DNA of 64,000 nucleotides from Alkalicoccobacillus plakortidis (GTDB lineage: Bacteria; Bacillota; Bacilli; Bacillales; Bacillaceae_D): the NCBI RefSeq assembly GCF_023703085.1, contig NZ_JAMQJY010000001.1, forward strand, positions 1 through 64,000, in the 5' to 3' direction. Of this stretch, positions 53,607 through 63,143 are shown in pieces (within the stretch, counting starts at the first letter, position 1; the number at the start of each line of letters is the position of its first letter). Under the pieces are notes generated by a model, which was not told the DNA's origin, ran no database searches, and saw only the letters and a list, made by a program, of their open reading frames with translations. Made by a program: the position numbers and the translations under genes.

Positions 53607-54275
53607 TTGAATTCTACATTTACAGGTTCATCAAGAGTTTATGTCTATCAAACTCTGCGAGATAGTATTACCTCATTAAACCTCAAGCCAGGTGCTGCCA
53701 TCTCTGAAAAAGAAATTGCTGCTGAATTGAATGTCAGTAGGACTCCTGTTAGAGAGGCTTTTTTACAACTTGCTCATGATCAACTACTAGAGGTATTGCC
53801 ACAACGAGGATCATTTGTGACACTTATCGATTTGGAACAAGTCGAGGACGCTAGGTTTATAAGAGAACAGCTTGAAGTCGGTATTGTACGACTAGCCTGT
53901 TCGACATTTACTGAAGCTGTGCGTCAAGATATGGAAACAAATCTCATGCTTCAAGGTCAGATGATGAAAAATCAAAAGTATGATGAGTTATTTAAACTGG
54001 ATGGAGCCTTTCATCGACTAATTGCCTCAAGTTGTGGGAAATTGAAAGTGGCTGAAATGATTCAGCATATGAATGTCCATTTTGATCGATTAAGAATGCT
54101 CAGTTTGTCTTCTAATTTAAATTGGCCGGCTATCTATAAGCATCATCAGGAAATTCTCTCTGCAATAATTGATCAAGATGCTAATCGCGCAGAAAAAGTT
54201 ATGAAAGAACACCTCTCATTGATTACAGTTGATCAAGTGGCATTAAAAGAACAGTTTCCGATTTATTTCAAATAG
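53607..54275 (+). CDS. GntR-family (FadR/FCD) transcriptional regulator
   Basis: The 222-residue regulator has an N-terminal winged helix (LRDSITSLNLKPGAAISEKEIAAELNVSRTPVREAFLQLAHDQLLEVLPQRGSFV-type). An all-helical FCD ligand-binding domain (about 80-215) follows with metal-binding residues D and H (FKLDGAFHRLIA; HHQEILSAI). AAGGAGG at 53592-53598 sets an unusual TTG start at 53607. It heads the uronate operon and probably represses it via the palindrome upstream. Confidence 0.92.
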   Translation: MNSTFTGSSRVYVYQTLRDSITSLNLKPGAAISEKEIAAELNVSRTPVREAFLQLAHDQLLEVLPQRGSFVTLIDLEQVEDARFIREQLEVGIVRLACSTFTEAVRQDMETNLMLQGQMMKNQKYDELFKLDGAFHRLIASSCGKLKVAEMIQHMNVHFDRLRMLSLSSNLNWPAIYKHHQEILSAIIDQDANRAEKVMKEHLSLITVDQVALKEQFPIYFK

Positions 54276-54297
54276 CCAGTGCTATTTGGCAAATGAA

Positions 54298-54311
54298 TGT
54301 AAGCGTATTCT
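54298..54311 (+). promoter_or_regulatory. cre-like catabolite repression site (weak)
   Basis: TGTAAGCGTATTCT matches the CcpA cre consensus at all but two positions. It lies between the regulator gene and the transporter genes, where CcpA could act as a roadblock. The match is weak. Confidence 0.25.
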
Positions 54312-54327
54312 AGGTTGGGGGATTAGT

Positions 54328-55335
54328 ATGATTAAAAGAACAATAGTGGTTGCTTCCTCAGTTATGTTTTTATTAGCCGGATGCCAAACACAAGCTCAAG
54401 AAAACGATATTACTCATTGGAAGATGACACATATTTCAGATGCTAGTCATTTATGGCACAAGACCGCTCTTGAATTTTCAAGAAATGTTGAAGAAAAGAC
54501 GGACGGAAAAGTACAAATTGAGGTATTCCCAAATAGTCAATTAGGTAATGAAGTGGATAGTATTAATAGTATTAAGTTTGGGGCAACCGATTTAACGATT
54601 ACTGGAGAAACACTGGAAGTATGGACACCTAACGCTATTTTGTTAGCGGTACCATATGCATTTGAAGATGAAGAGCACATGAGGAATGTAGTTGAAGGGG
54701 ATATTGGTCAAACAATTGAAAACGATATCAAAGAAGATGTTGGATTAACTCCATTATTTTATATGGAGCGAGCTCCACGGAATCTCACTTCAAATGTGCC
54801 AATCTCAGATCCAGATGATCTAAGAGGATTTAGTATGAGAGTACCTAATGTTCCGTTGTTCCTTGACACGTGGGCAGAAGCAGGGGCGAAACCTCAGGTT
54901 ATTAACTTAAATGAAGTATTTACTGGACTTCAGCAGGGTGTTATAGCCGGTCAAGAGAATCCAAATGATTTGATTTATAGTAATGGATTTTATGAAGTGC
55001 AAGATTATTTAAACGTAACCGAGCATGTGCGTTCTTGGATCTATGTCGTTGTTGGAAATGAACAACTTGAGAAGTTACCTGAGGATCAGCGATTAGCTGT
55101 TGAAGAAGCAGCATTAGAAGCTCAGGAATTTGCTCGCGATCTACAAGAAGAGGAGCAAGAAGCCTTATCGGATCTTTTAAAGGAACGTGGAATGACTTTT
55201 AATGAAGATGTCGATCAGGAGGCTTTTCGTGAAGCTATGCTACCTGCTTTAGAAGAAAATCTTGGTGAAGAACAGTACGAGCTGTACCTAGAAATGGTTG
55301 AGCAAGGAACGGAAATTGAGGCGGACAGTGAATGA
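54328..55335 (+). CDS. TRAP transporter solute-binding lipoprotein (DctP)
   Basis: The 335-residue protein has a lipoprotein signal (MIKRTIVVASSVMFLLAGCQ) and the DctP fold: WKMTHISDASHLWHKTALEFS, IEVFPNSQLGNEVDSI, the binding-site Arg in GFSMRVPNVPLFLDTW, and GLQQGVIAGQENPNDLI. It captures an organic acid outside the membrane for the TRAP permease. From operon context the substrate is probably a hexuronate or aldonate. GGGGGATT precedes ATG 54328. Confidence 0.92.
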   Translation: MIKRTIVVASSVMFLLAGCQTQAQENDITHWKMTHISDASHLWHKTALEFSRNVEEKTDGKVQIEVFPNSQLGNEVDSINSIKFGATDLTITGETLEVWTPNAILLAVPYAFEDEEHMRNVVEGDIGQTIENDIKEDVGLTPLFYMERAPRNLTSNVPISDPDDLRGFSMRVPNVPLFLDTWAEAGAKPQVINLNEVFTGLQQGVIAGQENPNDLIYSNGFYEVQDYLNVTEHVRSWIYVVVGNEQLEKLPEDQRLAVEEAALEAQEFARDLQEEEQEALSDLLKERGMTFNEDVDQEAFREAMLPALEENLGEEQYELYLEMVEQGTEIEADSE

Positions 55336-55811
55336 GAACAGCAGCGAAGTTAGATAAACTATTAAATTATTTAACTATTATTCTTTTTACTAGCTTACTA
55401 CTTGTAGTGGTTATTCAAATCATGAGTCGTTATCTTCCTTATAGTGCGATTTGGACAGAAGAACTTTCAAGGTACTTATTTGTATACTCTATCACCGCAG
55501 CGGCACCTCTTGCGATTCGGAAGAACGAATTTATTAAAGTAGATATGTTGTTAATGATGCTACCAGAAAAAACAAGAAGAATGTACGAGTGTGCGACGTA
55601 TGCAATTGTAGCGGTATTTGGAATCGTTCTCTTTATTACAGGTATACAATTCTTTCAATTAGGGTTGGAATTCTCATCTCCTACGATTGGATTTCAAATG
55701 AGTTATGTATATATATCTGTACCGATCCTTGCGTTTTTAATCGTTCTTTACTCTATTTTATTTATCATTGATCAATTTACTTTACCAAAGTCAGAAGGTG
55801 AACAACTATGA
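55332..55811 (+). CDS. TRAP transporter small permease (DctQ)
   Basis: The 159-residue membrane protein has four hydrophobic helices and the DctQ signature SRYLPYSAIWTEELSRYLFVY, with AIRKNEFIKVDMLL following. It forms a complex with the large permease encoded downstream. Both junctions overlap by four bases (ATGA type). Confidence 0.93.
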   Translation: MRTAAKLDKLLNYLTIILFTSLLLVVVIQIMSRYLPYSAIWTEELSRYLFVYSITAAAPLAIRKNEFIKVDMLLMMLPEKTRRMYECATYAIVAVFGIVLFITGIQFFQLGLEFSSPTIGFQMSYVYISVPILAFLIVLYSILFIIDQFTLPKSEGEQL

Positions 55812-57082
55812 TGTCACTCCTTTTAGTGGGCACGTTTTTACTATTAATTATGATTGGTATTCCCATTGCGTTTAGTCTTGCGCTTGCATCGCTATTGTAT
55901 CTATTCATTGCAGGTATTCCTTTAACGATTATTCCGCAGACGATGTTTTCAGGAATTAATTCCTTTGTTCTATTGGCTATTCCTGCTTTTATTCTTGCTG
56001 GTAATTTAATGAATGCTGGTGGGATCACAGAGAGAATTATTAACTTTGCAAACGCAGTTGTTGGACACATACGAGGTGGACTTGCACTAACAAATGTTGC
56101 ATCTTCTCTTGGATTTGCAGGTATTTCTGGAACAGCTTTATCTGATACAGCAAGTATTGGTTCAGTTATGATTCCAGCAATGAAAAAACAAGGGTATGGT
56201 TCAGGATTCTCCGCTGCTGTAACTTCTATATCATCAACAGTTGGACCAATGTTACCACCATCTCTTCCAATGATCATTATTGGTACACTTGCAAGCGTCT
56301 CCATTGGTGATTTGTTTTTAGCTGGTGCCATTCCTGGTCTATTACTTGCAACTGGATTCTTAATCGTGACGTACATTATTTCGGTGAAACGAGGATATCC
56401 AAAAGGAGAGCGTCAATCTCTTTCAGTGGTTGGTAAGTCGTTTTTAGGCGCATTCTGGGCATTAATTATGGTTGTGATTATTCTATGGGGGATCCTAGGC
56501 GGATACTTTACGCCAACAGAAGCGGCTGTCGTATGTGTAATCTATGCTTTAATCATTGGTGGTTTTGTTTATAGAGAATTAAAGCTAAAGGATATTCCAG
56601 TGTTGTTGACTAACACTCTTAGTTCAACTGCTTCGATCCTATTACTAGTTGGATTTGCCAACTTGTTTGGTTGGATCCTGGTAAGTGAGGGAGTTCCTAT
56701 TTTAGTTGCTGATGGCATTCTTTCGTTAACGGATAATCCATTTTTCGTCATCTTATTAATGGTTATCTTATTAATGTTTGTTGGTATGTTTATGGAAACA
56801 ATCGCTGCACTAGTAATACTGTTCCCGGTTTTACTTCCGGTCGCGACAAGTGTTGGAATGGACCCAGTTCATTTTGGAGTGGTAATGGTCTTAACCTTAA
56901 TGATCGGGCTGTCGACACCCCCAGTAGGAGTATGCTTATTTGTAGCTTCTAGTTTTGCAAAGGTCCGGATTGGACAAACCGTAAAAGAATTGATTCCATT
57001 CTTTGCAGTAGCAGTCATTGTTTTATTATTAGTGAGCTACATTCCACAATTGTCACTATTTTTACCAAGCTTATTTGAATAA
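55808..57082 (+). CDS. TRAP transporter large permease (DctM)
   Basis: The 424-residue protein has about eleven transmembrane helices and DctM marks: IGIPIAFSLALASLLYLF at the start, NAGGITERIINFANAVVGHIRGGLALTNV, SGTALSDTASIGSVMIPAM, and GLSTPPVGVCLFVASSFAKV near the end. It drives sodium- or proton-coupled uptake with DctP and DctQ. Sodium coupling would suit an alkaliphile, by inference. Confidence 0.94.
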   Translation: MMSLLLVGTFLLLIMIGIPIAFSLALASLLYLFIAGIPLTIIPQTMFSGINSFVLLAIPAFILAGNLMNAGGITERIINFANAVVGHIRGGLALTNVASSLGFAGISGTALSDTASIGSVMIPAMKKQGYGSGFSAAVTSISSTVGPMLPPSLPMIIIGTLASVSIGDLFLAGAIPGLLLATGFLIVTYIISVKRGYPKGERQSLSVVGKSFLGAFWALIMVVIILWGILGGYFTPTEAAVVCVIYALIIGGFVYRELKLKDIPVLLTNTLSSTASILLLVGFANLFGWILVSEGVPILVADGILSLTDNPFFVILLMVILLMFVGMFMETIAALVILFPVLLPVATSVGMDPVHFGVVMVLTLMIGLSTPPVGVCLFVASSFAKVRIGQTVKELIPFFAVAVIVLLLVSYIPQLSLFLPSLFE

Positions 57083-57095
57083 GGAGCTGTTATAA

Positions 57096-58113
57096 ATGCA
57101 AGCCATTACAGTACAAGAGCCAGGAAAGCTAGTCTTAGAAACAAGAAATAAACCTGAATTGAACAATACGACGGATGTATTAGTAAAAGTAAAAGCAGCC
57201 GGTATCTGTGGTTCAGATATACACATTTATCACGGAAGCAACCCATTTACAGTTTATCCAAGAGTCATTGGCCATGAAGTGGCAGGAGAAGTAGAGGCAG
57301 TTGGTGAAGAGGTAACAGAACTAAAAGTAGGAGACACGGTTGCACTTGAACCTATTTCATTTTGTGGAGATTGTTACGCTTGTAGGAAGGGTCGTCAAAA
57401 TGTTTGTGATAAGCTAGAAGTGTATGGAGTTCATCAAGATGGTGGTATGAGAGAATGGATGGTGGCACCATCTAAAAAATGGCATAAACTTCATCCATCT
57501 ATTTCATTTGAATCAGCAGCGCTTATTGAGCCATTAACAATTGGTGCACAGGCAACAACACGTGGAGGTGTTGAGTCTGGTGATACGGTTTTAATCATGG
57601 GAGCGGGGCCAACAGGCTTAAGTTGCTTATTAATGGCGAAACAAAAAGGAGCCAAGGTTTTTATCTCAGATTTTAATCAATCAAGGCTTGACTATGCACA
57701 AAGCATTGGTGCAGACTTTGTTTTGAATGCTGGAGAACAAGAAGTAGAAGATGTAATTAAACAAGAGACAAACGGTGAAATGGTAAATGTGGTAATAGAT
57801 GCTGTAGGTACAGCAGAAACCTTTGCTCAAGCGGTTACATTAGCTTCTGTTGCTTGGTTCAATTGTAGCACTTGGATTTAATGAAACCCCGTCTCCGATC
57901 GCTTCATTGATGATCACTAAAAAGGAATTAACCATTGTAGGGTCTCGTCTGCAAGCGAACAAATTTCAAGAAATTGTCGAGAAGGTGAATCATGGTGAGC
58001 TAAAACCGGAGGAAATGATCTCGCATCGTTTTCACGCATCTGAGATACATGAAGCCTTTGAATTACTCGAACAACAACCTAACAACGTTCGTAAAGTGGT
58101 CCTAACATTCTAA
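57096..58113 (+). CDS. Zinc-dependent medium-chain dehydrogenase, one frameshift
   Basis: This NAD(P)-dependent sugar-acid or polyol dehydrogenase has about 338 residues. It shows AAGICGSDIHIYHG (catalytic zinc Cys), GHEVAGEVEAVGEEV, structural-zinc cysteines in CGDCYACRKGRQNVC and the nucleotide-binding VLIMGAGPTGLSCLLMAKQKGA. Frame one ends at 57881. GCTGG for GCTTGG at 57852-57857 gives SVAGSIVALGFNETPS and joins the C-terminal part. In the operon it may feed a gulonate/idonate-type sugar acid into fructuronate; the substrate is inferred. Confidence 0.85.
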
Positions 58114-58138
58114 AAAACAAAGAGAGGATGAGTTTACT

Positions 58139-59216
58139 ATGAAAATGACATTTAGATGGTATGGAGAAAATAATGATTCAGTTACATTAGAGCAGATAAA
58201 ACAGATTCCAGGAGTAGAAGGCCTTGTATGGGCTTTGCATGACTTACCAGCTTGGTGAGGTATGGCCAGTTGATAAGATTAAGGAAATAAAACGTCAGGC
58301 CGATGAGTACGGTTTCCATCTTGACGTTGTAGAAAGTGTCAATGTACATGAGGATATCAAATTAGGTCTTCCTTCAAGAGAACAGTATATTGAGAACTAT
58401 AAACAAACCATTGTTAATCTGGCAGAAGTGAACGTTAAGGTAATCTGCTATAATTTTATGCCTGTCTTTGACTGGACAAGAACGGATCTCTTTAAAGAGA
58501 TGGGGGATGGTTCCACGGCCTTATTCTATGAAAAGAGTAAAGTAGACTCAATGGATCCTAAAGAACTAATTCGCCAAACAACTAGTAACTCTGCATTTAC
58601 AATGCCTGGTTGGGAACCTGAACGTCTAGCTGGAATTGAACAGTCCTTTGATCAATACAAAGGCATGACTGAGGATCAGCTTTGGGACAATCTACAGTAT
58701 TTCCTTGAACAGATTCTACCAATTTGTGAGCAGCATGATATCAAAATGGCGATTCACCCGGATGATCCACCGTGGTCTGTATTTGGACTTCCACGAATTA
58801 TTACAAGTGAGAAGAACATTGAAAGATTAATTTCTCTTTCTGATAGCCCATCTCATAATATTACGCTTTGTAGTGGATCACTTGGAGCAAACCCGGCAAA
58901 TGATATACCAAAAATTATTCGTCGTTTTCACGACCGGATTCCATTTGCCCATATTCGTAATGTAAAAGTGTATGATAATGGAGACTTTATTGAAACGTCT
59001 CATCGTTCGCAGGATGGATCGGTTGATATAGCAGATGTTGTCAAGGCCTATCATGAGAATGATTTTACTGGTTATGTTCGTCCAGATCATGGGAGACATA
59101 TTTGGAATGAAGAATGTCGCCCTGGCTATGGCTTATATGATCGTGCTCTTGGTATAATGCATTTGTGGGGACTTTGGGATGCATATGAGAACGTGAAGAC
59201 CGGAGGCAAATCATAA
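58139..59216 (+). CDS. uxuA: Mannonate dehydratase UxuA, one frameshift
   Basis: This enzyme of about 358 residues converts D-mannonate to 2-keto-3-deoxygluconate. Family marks are MTFRWYGENNDSVTLEQIKQIPGV at the start, CYNFMPVFDWTRTDL, KMAIHPDDPPW (metal-binding His and Asp), LCSGSLGANPANDI and YVRPDHGRHIW near the end. The first frame stops at 58256; GCTGG for GCTTGG at 58250-58255 gives HDLPAGEVWPVDKIKEI. GAGAGGA precedes ATG 58139. Confidence 0.93.
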
Positions 59217-60062
59217 TGCTACCAAACTATAAATCATTGGCTGGAAAAGTAGCTGTTGTAACTGGTGGAAGCGGTGTCTTGTGTAGTGAGATGGCAAGAG
59301 AGCTTGCTAGACAAGGAATGAAAGTAGCGATCTTAAATCGTTCTGCGGAAAAAGGAAAAGCACTTGAATCAGAAATTCGCGAATCAGAGGGAACGGCCTT
59401 AGCTGTTTCCTGTGATGTTTTAGATGAAGCTAGTATTCTCGCAGCAAGTGAGGAGATTCTTGCGACACTTGGACCTTGTCATGTGTTAGTTAATGGAGCT
59501 GGTGAATCACCCTGATGCAATCACAAGTAAGGAAACGTTCTCAAGCGAAGACATAACAGATCCAGAAGTGAAAAGTTTTTTTGATATGACCATGACTGGA
59601 TTTGACCATGTCTTTAAGTTGAATTTACTTGGAACCGTTTTACCTACGCAGGTTTTTGCCAAACAGATGATTAATCAAGAGGGTGCAACCATTATTAACA
59701 TCTCATCAATGAGTGCACCTTCACCGATGACTAAAGTTCCTGCCTACAGCGCAGCAAAAGCCGGAATTGATAATTTCACTCAATGGCTGGCTGTCCACTT
59801 TGCAGGTGCTGGCATTCGTGTAAATGCAATTGCACCAGGTTTCTTTTTAACAGAACAGAATCGAAATCTTTTAACGAATCCAGATGGTAGCTTAACGGAA
59901 CGTGCGGAGAAAATCATTGCTCACACGCCAGTAGGACGCTTTGGAAAGCCAGAGGATCTATTAGGTACTCTACTTTGGTTAGCTGATTCAGAAAGCTCAA
60001 AATTTGTAACCGGTATTATCGTTCCGGTAGATGGTGGATTTATGTCTTATTCAGGTGTATAG
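59216..60062 (+). CDS. uxuB: D-mannonate oxidoreductase UxuB (SDR type), one frameshift
   Basis: This short-chain dehydrogenase of about 283 residues, like B. subtilis UxuB/YjmF, reduces D-fructuronate to D-mannonate. It has the cofactor motif [18 protein letters not shown], the [26 protein letters not shown] active site (Ser, Tyr, Lys) and the family end [13 protein letters not shown]. Frame one stops at 59515. About two bases are missing near 59498-59508, where NGAGGNHPDAIT is expected. It shares its start with the uxuA stop. Confidence 0.92.
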
Positions 60063-60080
60063 AGAGGAGAGGTATAGAAG

Positions 60081-61058
60081 ATGGGTGCAGATGTCGTAAC
60101 ATTTGGGGAAACGATGGTTTTGCTTGAAGCAGGAACCAGTGGTCCTCTAAGGTATGTCGATACATTTACCAAACGATTTGGTGGAGCTGAATCCAATGTT
60201 GCAATTGGATTAGCTAAGCTTGGACACCAGTCGCTCTGGATGAGTAAGGTTGGACAGGATGAATTTGGTGAATTCCTCATTCAGAAAATTAGAGGAGAAG
60301 GTGTAAATACTGACTATGTTAAATCATACTCAGGTGCACCAACCGGCCTTTATTTTAAAGAAATGCGCAGACCAGGTGATCAGCGCGTAGCTTACTATCG
60401 AAGTGGCTCTGCTGCGAGCTTTTTTAATGCAGATGATTTAGATGAAACACAAATTGCCAGTGCAAAAATTCTCCACTTAACCGGCATTACAGCACTACTA
60501 AGTGAATCATGTCGCCAAGCAATGTTTAAAGCGATTGAAGTTGCGAAGGCAAATGGTGTCCTTGTATCCTTTGATCCTAATTTACGTTTTACTTTGATGG
60601 GTCAACTGGGTGAAGAAGGAGCTCGTCAAGTTATGCGTGACATTGCATCAAAAGCTGATCTTGTTATGCCAGGGCTCGATGAAGCAGAATGGTTATACGG
60701 GACAAGTGATGAAATGGAAATTGCTAATCTATTATTTGAATCTGGCGTGAAGAAAGTCGTTATTAAAAACGGTGGAGAGTATTCGTTTTTTGCAGAAGCA
60801 GGTGGTGATTCAGGGCGAATTCCAAGCTTTGAAATCAAACAAATTGTTGATGCAATTGGAGCTGGAGATGGTTTTGCCGCAGGTGTTTTATCAGGCATTC
60901 TAGAAGAGAAAAGTCTCGAACAGGCCGTTCATTTTGCTGCTGCAGTTGGCGCTCTTGTCATCAGTTCTCCAGGTGATGTTGAAGGATTACCAACTCGTAT
61001 GGAAGTAGTAGAATTTATCGAGCAAAAAGAAGGAAATTCAGGAGGTGTATTACGATGA
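60081..61058 (+). CDS. kdgK: 2-keto-3-deoxygluconate kinase
   Basis: The 325-residue PfkB-family sugar kinase phosphorylates KDG to KDPG. It shows FGETMVLLEAG at the start, RFGGAESNVAIGLAKLGH (PfkB motif 1), VSFDPNLRF, and IVDAIGAGDGFAAGVLSG with the catalytic Asp (PfkB motif 2). It overlaps kdgA by four bases. It follows UxuB in the pathway and on the chromosome. Confidence 0.94.
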   Translation: MGADVVTFGETMVLLEAGTSGPLRYVDTFTKRFGGAESNVAIGLAKLGHQSLWMSKVGQDEFGEFLIQKIRGEGVNTDYVKSYSGAPTGLYFKEMRRPGDQRVAYYRSGSAASFFNADDLDETQIASAKILHLTGITALLSESCRQAMFKAIEVAKANGVLVSFDPNLRFTLMGQLGEEGARQVMRDIASKADLVMPGLDEAEWLYGTSDEMEIANLLFESGVKKVVIKNGGEYSFFAEAGGDSGRIPSFEIKQIVDAIGAGDGFAAGVLSGILEEKSLEQAVHFAAAVGALVISSPGDVEGLPTRMEVVEFIEQKEGNSGGVLR

Positions 61059-61693
61059 GTAGATTTGATACATTAATTAGTTCGGGTGTTGTGGCTGTTA
61101 TTCGTAAACAGCCTAGAGAACACATCGTGTCTATTTCAAAAGCCTTGGTCAATGGCGGTGTTTCAGGATTAGAAGTTACGATGGATTCAGACGACGCACT
61201 AGGGGCAATTGCTGAGCTTCGTACACAGTTTGGTGAAGAAGTAGTTATTGGTGCAGGAACAGTAATAGATGCTGAGCAAGCAGTAGCAGCTATTCAAGCC
61301 GGAGCAGAATTTATCTTTGCTCCAATTCTTAATGAGCCAACTATTCGCGCAGCTAAACGCCATGGCAAGATCATGATTCCAGGAATCTTTACACCAACCG
61401 AAGCTCAACAAGCTGTTGAGTGGGGAGCTGACATGGTTAAAGCCTTCCCAGCAGATGTGTTAGGTGCAGCATTTATCAAAGCGGTAAAAGGCCCACTTTC
61501 TCATATTCAAATCATGCCTACAGGCGGAGTGAATTTAGACACAATCGATGAATTTATCAAAGCCGGAGCAACAGCAGTTGGCGCAGGCGGACCATTGTTA
61601 CGCAAAGATTTAATTGAAGCGCAAGATTGGCAAGGACTAGAGCAACACGCCGCTGCATTTGTTGGACAAGCAAAGAAAAGTTTAGGTAAATAA
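61055..61693 (+). CDS. kdgA: KDPG aldolase
   Basis: The 212-residue class I aldolase splits 2-keto-3-deoxy-6-phosphogluconate into pyruvate and glyceraldehyde-3-phosphate. It has VVAVIRKQPREH, LEVTMDSDDAL, VIGAGTVIDAEQAVAAI, the Schiff-base lysine in ADMVKAFPADVLG and IMPTGGVNLDTIDEFIKAGA. It is the last gene of the uronate operon, before a terminator. Confidence 0.95.
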   Translation: MSRFDTLISSGVVAVIRKQPREHIVSISKALVNGGVSGLEVTMDSDDALGAIAELRTQFGEEVVIGAGTVIDAEQAVAAIQAGAEFIFAPILNEPTIRAAKRHGKIMIPGIFTPTEAQQAVEWGADMVKAFPADVLGAAFIKAVKGPLSHIQIMPTGGVNLDTIDEFIKAGATAVGAGGPLLRKDLIEAQDWQGLEQHAAAFVGQAKKSLGK

Positions 61694-61707
61694 TCTAGAT
61701 AATACAT

Positions 61708-61746
61708 AACCTTTTGTTTGGAGAAATCCAAGCGAAAGGTTTTTTT
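61708..61746 (+). terminator. Terminator of the uronate operon
   Basis: AACCTTT (61708-61714) pairs with AAAGGTT (61735-61741), with a TTTGG/CCAAG inner stem, and TTTTT follows. Confidence 0.85.
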
Positions 61747-61816
61747 GATACGTTAAAAAGTCGGAGGAGATAGGAGAGGAGATCTAATTGATAAGCCGTA
61801 TCGTAACATATCAGCT

Positions 61817-62242
61817 TTAATAGAATACCTTCTTTTCGAGCACGTCCAATGCTTTCTTGATTTCTTCTAAGTCCTGAGCGGAGGCGTGTTCAATTTTTTT
61901 ATTAAAAAGCAGTTCGATCTCGCTAAATATTTCTGACATCATCCTTTTGCCTTCCACAGATAAAACGATCGTATGTTTACGACCATCTTGTTTATCCATC
62001 ACTTTTTCAATTAAATTCATAGCATGCAATTTCTTAAGTTCTCGGCTCGTATTAGGTAGAGAGATATGCTGACAATCGCTGATTTCACTCGGATTCACAG
62101 GTTGTGAAACAAATACATATTCCATAATCCCATATTGTACTGACGTTAAGGACCGGCTGCGGACATTTTTAGTAATCTCATGTTTTACTTCATGTACAGA
62201 TGCTGTAAATGCAATAAAACGGTTAAAAAGAGTGCTACTCAT
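61817..62242 (-). CDS. MarR-family transcriptional regulator
   Basis: The 141-residue winged-helix regulator reads SVQYGIMEYVF, ISDCQHISLPNTSRELKKLHAMNLIEKVMDKQDGRKHTIVLS-type (recognition helix plus wing) and a C-terminal dimerisation helix. GAGGTGA on the minus strand supports the ATG at 62242 over one at 62251. It is divergent from the oxidoreductase gene and probably represses it and itself. Confidence 0.9.
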   Translation of the reverse strand: MSSTLFNRFIAFTASVHEVKHEITKNVRSRSLTSVQYGIMEYVFVSQPVNPSEISDCQHISLPNTSRELKKLHAMNLIEKVMDKQDGRKHTIVLSVEGKRMMSEIFSEIELLFNKKIEHASAQDLEEIKKALDVLEKKVFY

Positions 62243-62287
62243 AAAAATCACCTCATAAAAAATGTATCAAATTAAATATCAAAAAAC

Positions 62288-62346
62288 AATTATCAATTGA
62301 CAACTAAAATGCAGGTAGGATATGATCTAGTTATCAAATGACAACT
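62288..62346. promoter_or_regulatory. Two MarR-type operator palindromes
   Basis: AATTATCAATTGACAACT (62288-62305) and AGTTATCAAATGACAACT (62329-62346) are near-identical imperfect palindromes (TTRTCA..TGAYAA) 41 bases apart in the divergent promoter region. They are likely binding sites of the MarR protein. Confidence 0.7.
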
Positions 62347-62360
62347 AATTGAGGTGAGCT

Positions 62361-62948
62361 ATGAATTTATTAATTATATATACCCATCCGAATCACAAAA
62401 GCCTATGCTACTCTTTCTTAGAGAATGTTCTTAAAGGTGCGGAGGAAAATTCAAACATTAATCATGTTCATGTTCTTGATTTATATGAGGAGCAATTTGA
62501 TCCTATTTTACGTTTTAATGAAAAGAAAAGGCGCAGGGATATGCATAGAGATCCTAATCTTGAAACGTATCGGCTTCAGCTTCTATGGGCAGACAAAATC
62601 ATTTTCATTTACCCCATATGGTGGGGACGCCCTCCTGCAATGCTATTAGGGTTTATTGATCAGATGTTTGCTTCAAATTTTGCATACAAAGATATAGGGA
62701 AGATACTTCCGGAAGGTCTCCTGAAAGGAAAATCAGTTATCTGTATTTCTACGATGAAAGGTCCAAAACACTACCCGCTATTTCTTTTAAATAATGCTCA
62801 TAAAGTATTGATGAAAAAAGCACTTTTTAACTACGTTGGAATTAAGAAGGTTAAATTCATTGAATTCGGTAATATGGAGGGAGCAAATAAAGGACAGAAC
62901 AAGAAGTTACAACTTGTTTATCAACATGTTAAAAAGCTTGTTATATAA
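62361..62948 (+). CDS. Flavodoxin-fold NAD(P)H oxidoreductase (YwrO/KefF-like)
   Basis: The 195-residue protein has the flavodoxin-like quinone-reductase pattern LLIIYTHPNHKSLCYSFLENV, LYEEQFDPIL, ADKIIFIYPIWWGRPPAMLLGFIDQMF (FMN and active-site loop) and GKSVICISTMKG. It would reduce quinones or electrophiles with NAD(P)H. GAGGTGAG precedes the ATG. With the divergent MarR gene this is a typical quinone or electrophile-stress pair. Confidence 0.9.
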   Translation: MNLLIIYTHPNHKSLCYSFLENVLKGAEENSNINHVHVLDLYEEQFDPILRFNEKKRRRDMHRDPNLETYRLQLLWADKIIFIYPIWWGRPPAMLLGFIDQMFASNFAYKDIGKILPEGLLKGKSVICISTMKGPKHYPLFLLNNAHKVLMKKALFNYVGIKKVKFIEFGNMEGANKGQNKKLQLVYQHVKKLVI

Positions 62949-63143
62949 GATTTAAATTTTAAAATGAAGAAAGTGCTTTATTAAACGCCCGTTGAGAATA
63001 AAGGGGCCATGTTTGTTCCGTTTCTACTTATCATACACCAATTTCTTACTATCTAACGTTTACACTATCTAAAACGATGAACAGTTTTAGTGCATGAGTA
63101 TGTAATGGAGGATCCAAGAATATGAATCCACCAAGTAAACTAA

